Shown here one piece after another: positions 62,933 to 64,000 of a DNA stretch of 64,000 bases (positions within the stretch are counted from its first letter, which is position 1; each line of letters starts with the position of its first letter). The stretch is from Flavobacterium hankyongi (GTDB lineage Bacteria > Bacteroidota > Bacteroidia > Flavobacteriales > Flavobacteriaceae). The position numbers and the translations under genes were made by a program. The notes under the pieces are model-generated. The model had not been told where the DNA came from. It made no database searches and saw nothing but the letters and a program-made list of their open reading frames with translations. Where the stretch lies: assembly GCF_036840915.1 (NCBI RefSeq), contig NZ_CP085725.1, positions 3,100,001 to 3,164,000 on the forward strand, read 5' to 3'.

Positions 62933-63991
62933 ATGAATAAAAATTATTATGCAATATTAATGGCCGGGGGAGTTGGTTCTCGCTTTTGGCCTGTGAGTAC
63001 TACAGAATTTCCAAAACAATTCCACGATATGTTGGGATCTGGGGAAACACTTATCCAAAAGACTTTTTCGAGATTAGCTAAACTTATTCCAGTTGAAAAT
63101 ATTTTAATATTAACGAATGAAAAGTACAATGACTTGGTTCTAGAGCAATTGCCTCAGGTAAAACAAGAACAAGTGTTGTTAGAGCCTGCTATGCGTAACA
63201 CGGCTCCATGTATTTTATATGCTTCGTTAAAAATTAAAAAGCAAAATCCCGATGCGGTAATGGTGGTGGCTCCAAGCGATCACTGGATTGAAGATGAAAT
63301 TGCTTTTACAAATAATTTGCAACAATGTTTTGATTTCTGTCAAAGCGAAAATGCATTAATGACATTGGGTATTCAACCAACATTTCCTAATACAGGGTTT
63401 GGATATATTGAATATGATAAAGCGGATTCGAATGCTGTTAAAAAAGTAAAGCAATTTAGAGAAAAACCTGATTATGAAACGGCTAAGTCTTTTTTAGAAA
63501 GTGGAAACTTTCTTTGGAATGGCGGAATCTTTATTTGGAGTGTAAAATCTATTGTGGAAGCTTTTGAAAAGTTTCAGCCTCAAATGAATGCATTATTCTT
63601 AAATGGATGGAATAGTTTTAATACTTCTAATGAAAAACAATTTATCGTAGATAACTATTCTTTAGCAGAAAATATTTCAATTGATTATGCAGTAATGGAA
63701 AATGCAAATAATGTGTATGTTTTACCGGCCACTTTCGATTGGAATGATTTAGGAACTTGGGGTTCATTACATGAAAAATTAGATAAAGATCATAATAATA
63801 ATGCAGTAGTTAATGCTAAAGTAGTATTAGAAAATGCATCGAATAACATTGTGCGTTCAGATGCTGATAAGTTAATTATCATCGACGGATTACACGATTA
63901 TATTATTGTAGATAGAGAGGGCGTTTTGTTAATTTATCCAAAGAGTAAAGAGCAAGATATTAAAGCTGTCGTTGCTAAGTTAGGTAACTAA
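62933..63991 (+). CDS. manC: mannose-1-phosphate guanylyltransferase
   Basis: 352 residues from ATG 62933 (MNKNYYAILMAGG); an in-frame start at 62909 was rejected as it abuts the promoter. Nucleotidyltransferase motifs GGVGSRFWPVSTTEFPKQF, VVAPSDHWI, FREKPDYETAKSFLESGNFLW and NGGIFIWS. It makes GDP-mannose for surface polysaccharides and glycoproteins. It has no fused isomerase domain. The gene is complete, ending 9 bp from the window edge. Confidence 0.94.
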   Translation: MNKNYYAILMAGGVGSRFWPVSTTEFPKQFHDMLGSGETLIQKTFSRLAKLIPVENILILTNEKYNDLVLEQLPQVKQEQVLLEPAMRNTAPCILYASLKIKKQNPDAVMVVAPSDHWIEDEIAFTNNLQQCFDFCQSENALMTLGIQPTFPNTGFGYIEYDKADSNAVKKVKQFREKPDYETAKSFLESGNFLWNGGIFIWSVKSIVEAFEKFQPQMNALFLNGWNSFNTSNEKQFIVDNYSLAENISIDYAVMENANNVYVLPATFDWNDLGTWGSLHEKLDKDHNNNAVVNAKVVLENASNNIVRSDADKLIIIDGLHDYIIVDREGVLLIYPKSKEQDIKAVVAKLGN

Positions 63992-64000
63992 CAATTAAGC

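Overview
This is an AT-rich chromosomal segment from a member of the Flavobacteriaceae, most likely the genus Flavobacterium. The evidence is a complete rRNA operon with Bacteroidetes-type 16S sequence, Bacteroidetes promoters (-7 TAnnTTTG with an upstream TTG), type IX secretion genes (porU, porV), the gliding genes gldJ and a gldA-like start, T9SS C-terminal sorting signals, and the exbB-exbD-exbD-tonB arrangement of this phylum. I see no prophage, insertion sequence or CRISPR array.

Layout. 1-84: 5' end of an ABC ATPase gene resembling gldA (minus strand). 208-6837: a tightly packed photoprotection operon (tetR, ABC1 kinase, DUF2256, DASH cryptochrome, FeS-type photolyase, TIGR03643 protein, an SDR lacking the catalytic tyrosine, folE), with a palindromic operator over its promoter. 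6869-12424: an aromatic amino acid operon (pheA, DAHP synthase/chorismate mutase, rsgA, dtd, mazG-like, gdx-type SMR exporter, aroA), preceded by a clear attenuator whose leader peptide is packed with Phe, Tyr and Trp codons. 12552-23006: queA, the kynurenine pathway genes kynU and kmo, a T9SS-exported metallopeptidase, an arginase-family enzyme, a glycine-zipper lipoprotein and a penicillin acylase. 23137-26839: DUF2339/DUF3999 pair. 26836-29533: a minus-strand group headed by a HerA-like ATPase. 29918-35657: the TonB energisation operon, including a PstS-like lipoprotein whose frame is broken at a slippery A7G run. 35815-42828: queE, two small secreted TonB_C proteins, a class V aminotransferase, a methyltransferase, a YkgJ protein, namZ and an FtsX-like permease.

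42829-48909 holds the rRNA operon: four tandem promoters, 16S, tRNA-Ile(GAT), tRNA-Ala(TGC), 23S, 5S and a terminator. It is flanked by two outward-pointing copies of an element that looks like the Flavo-1 RNA. 49107-58143 carries nth, murF and gldJ on the minus strand, then divergent porU-porV. 58216-63991 carries cdd, the two pyruvate dehydrogenase genes (E1 with fused alpha only, and a double-lipoyl E2), an SDR, a SprT-like protein and manC.

The most interesting signals are the Phe/Tyr leader-peptide attenuator ahead of pheA, the slippery-site frameshift in the TonB operon, the TetR-controlled light operon with its non-canonical SDR, the pair of secreted single-cysteine TonB_C proteins, and several families of tiny dispersed repeats that have entered coding sequence in frame (namZ, aroA) and the rRNA spacer.
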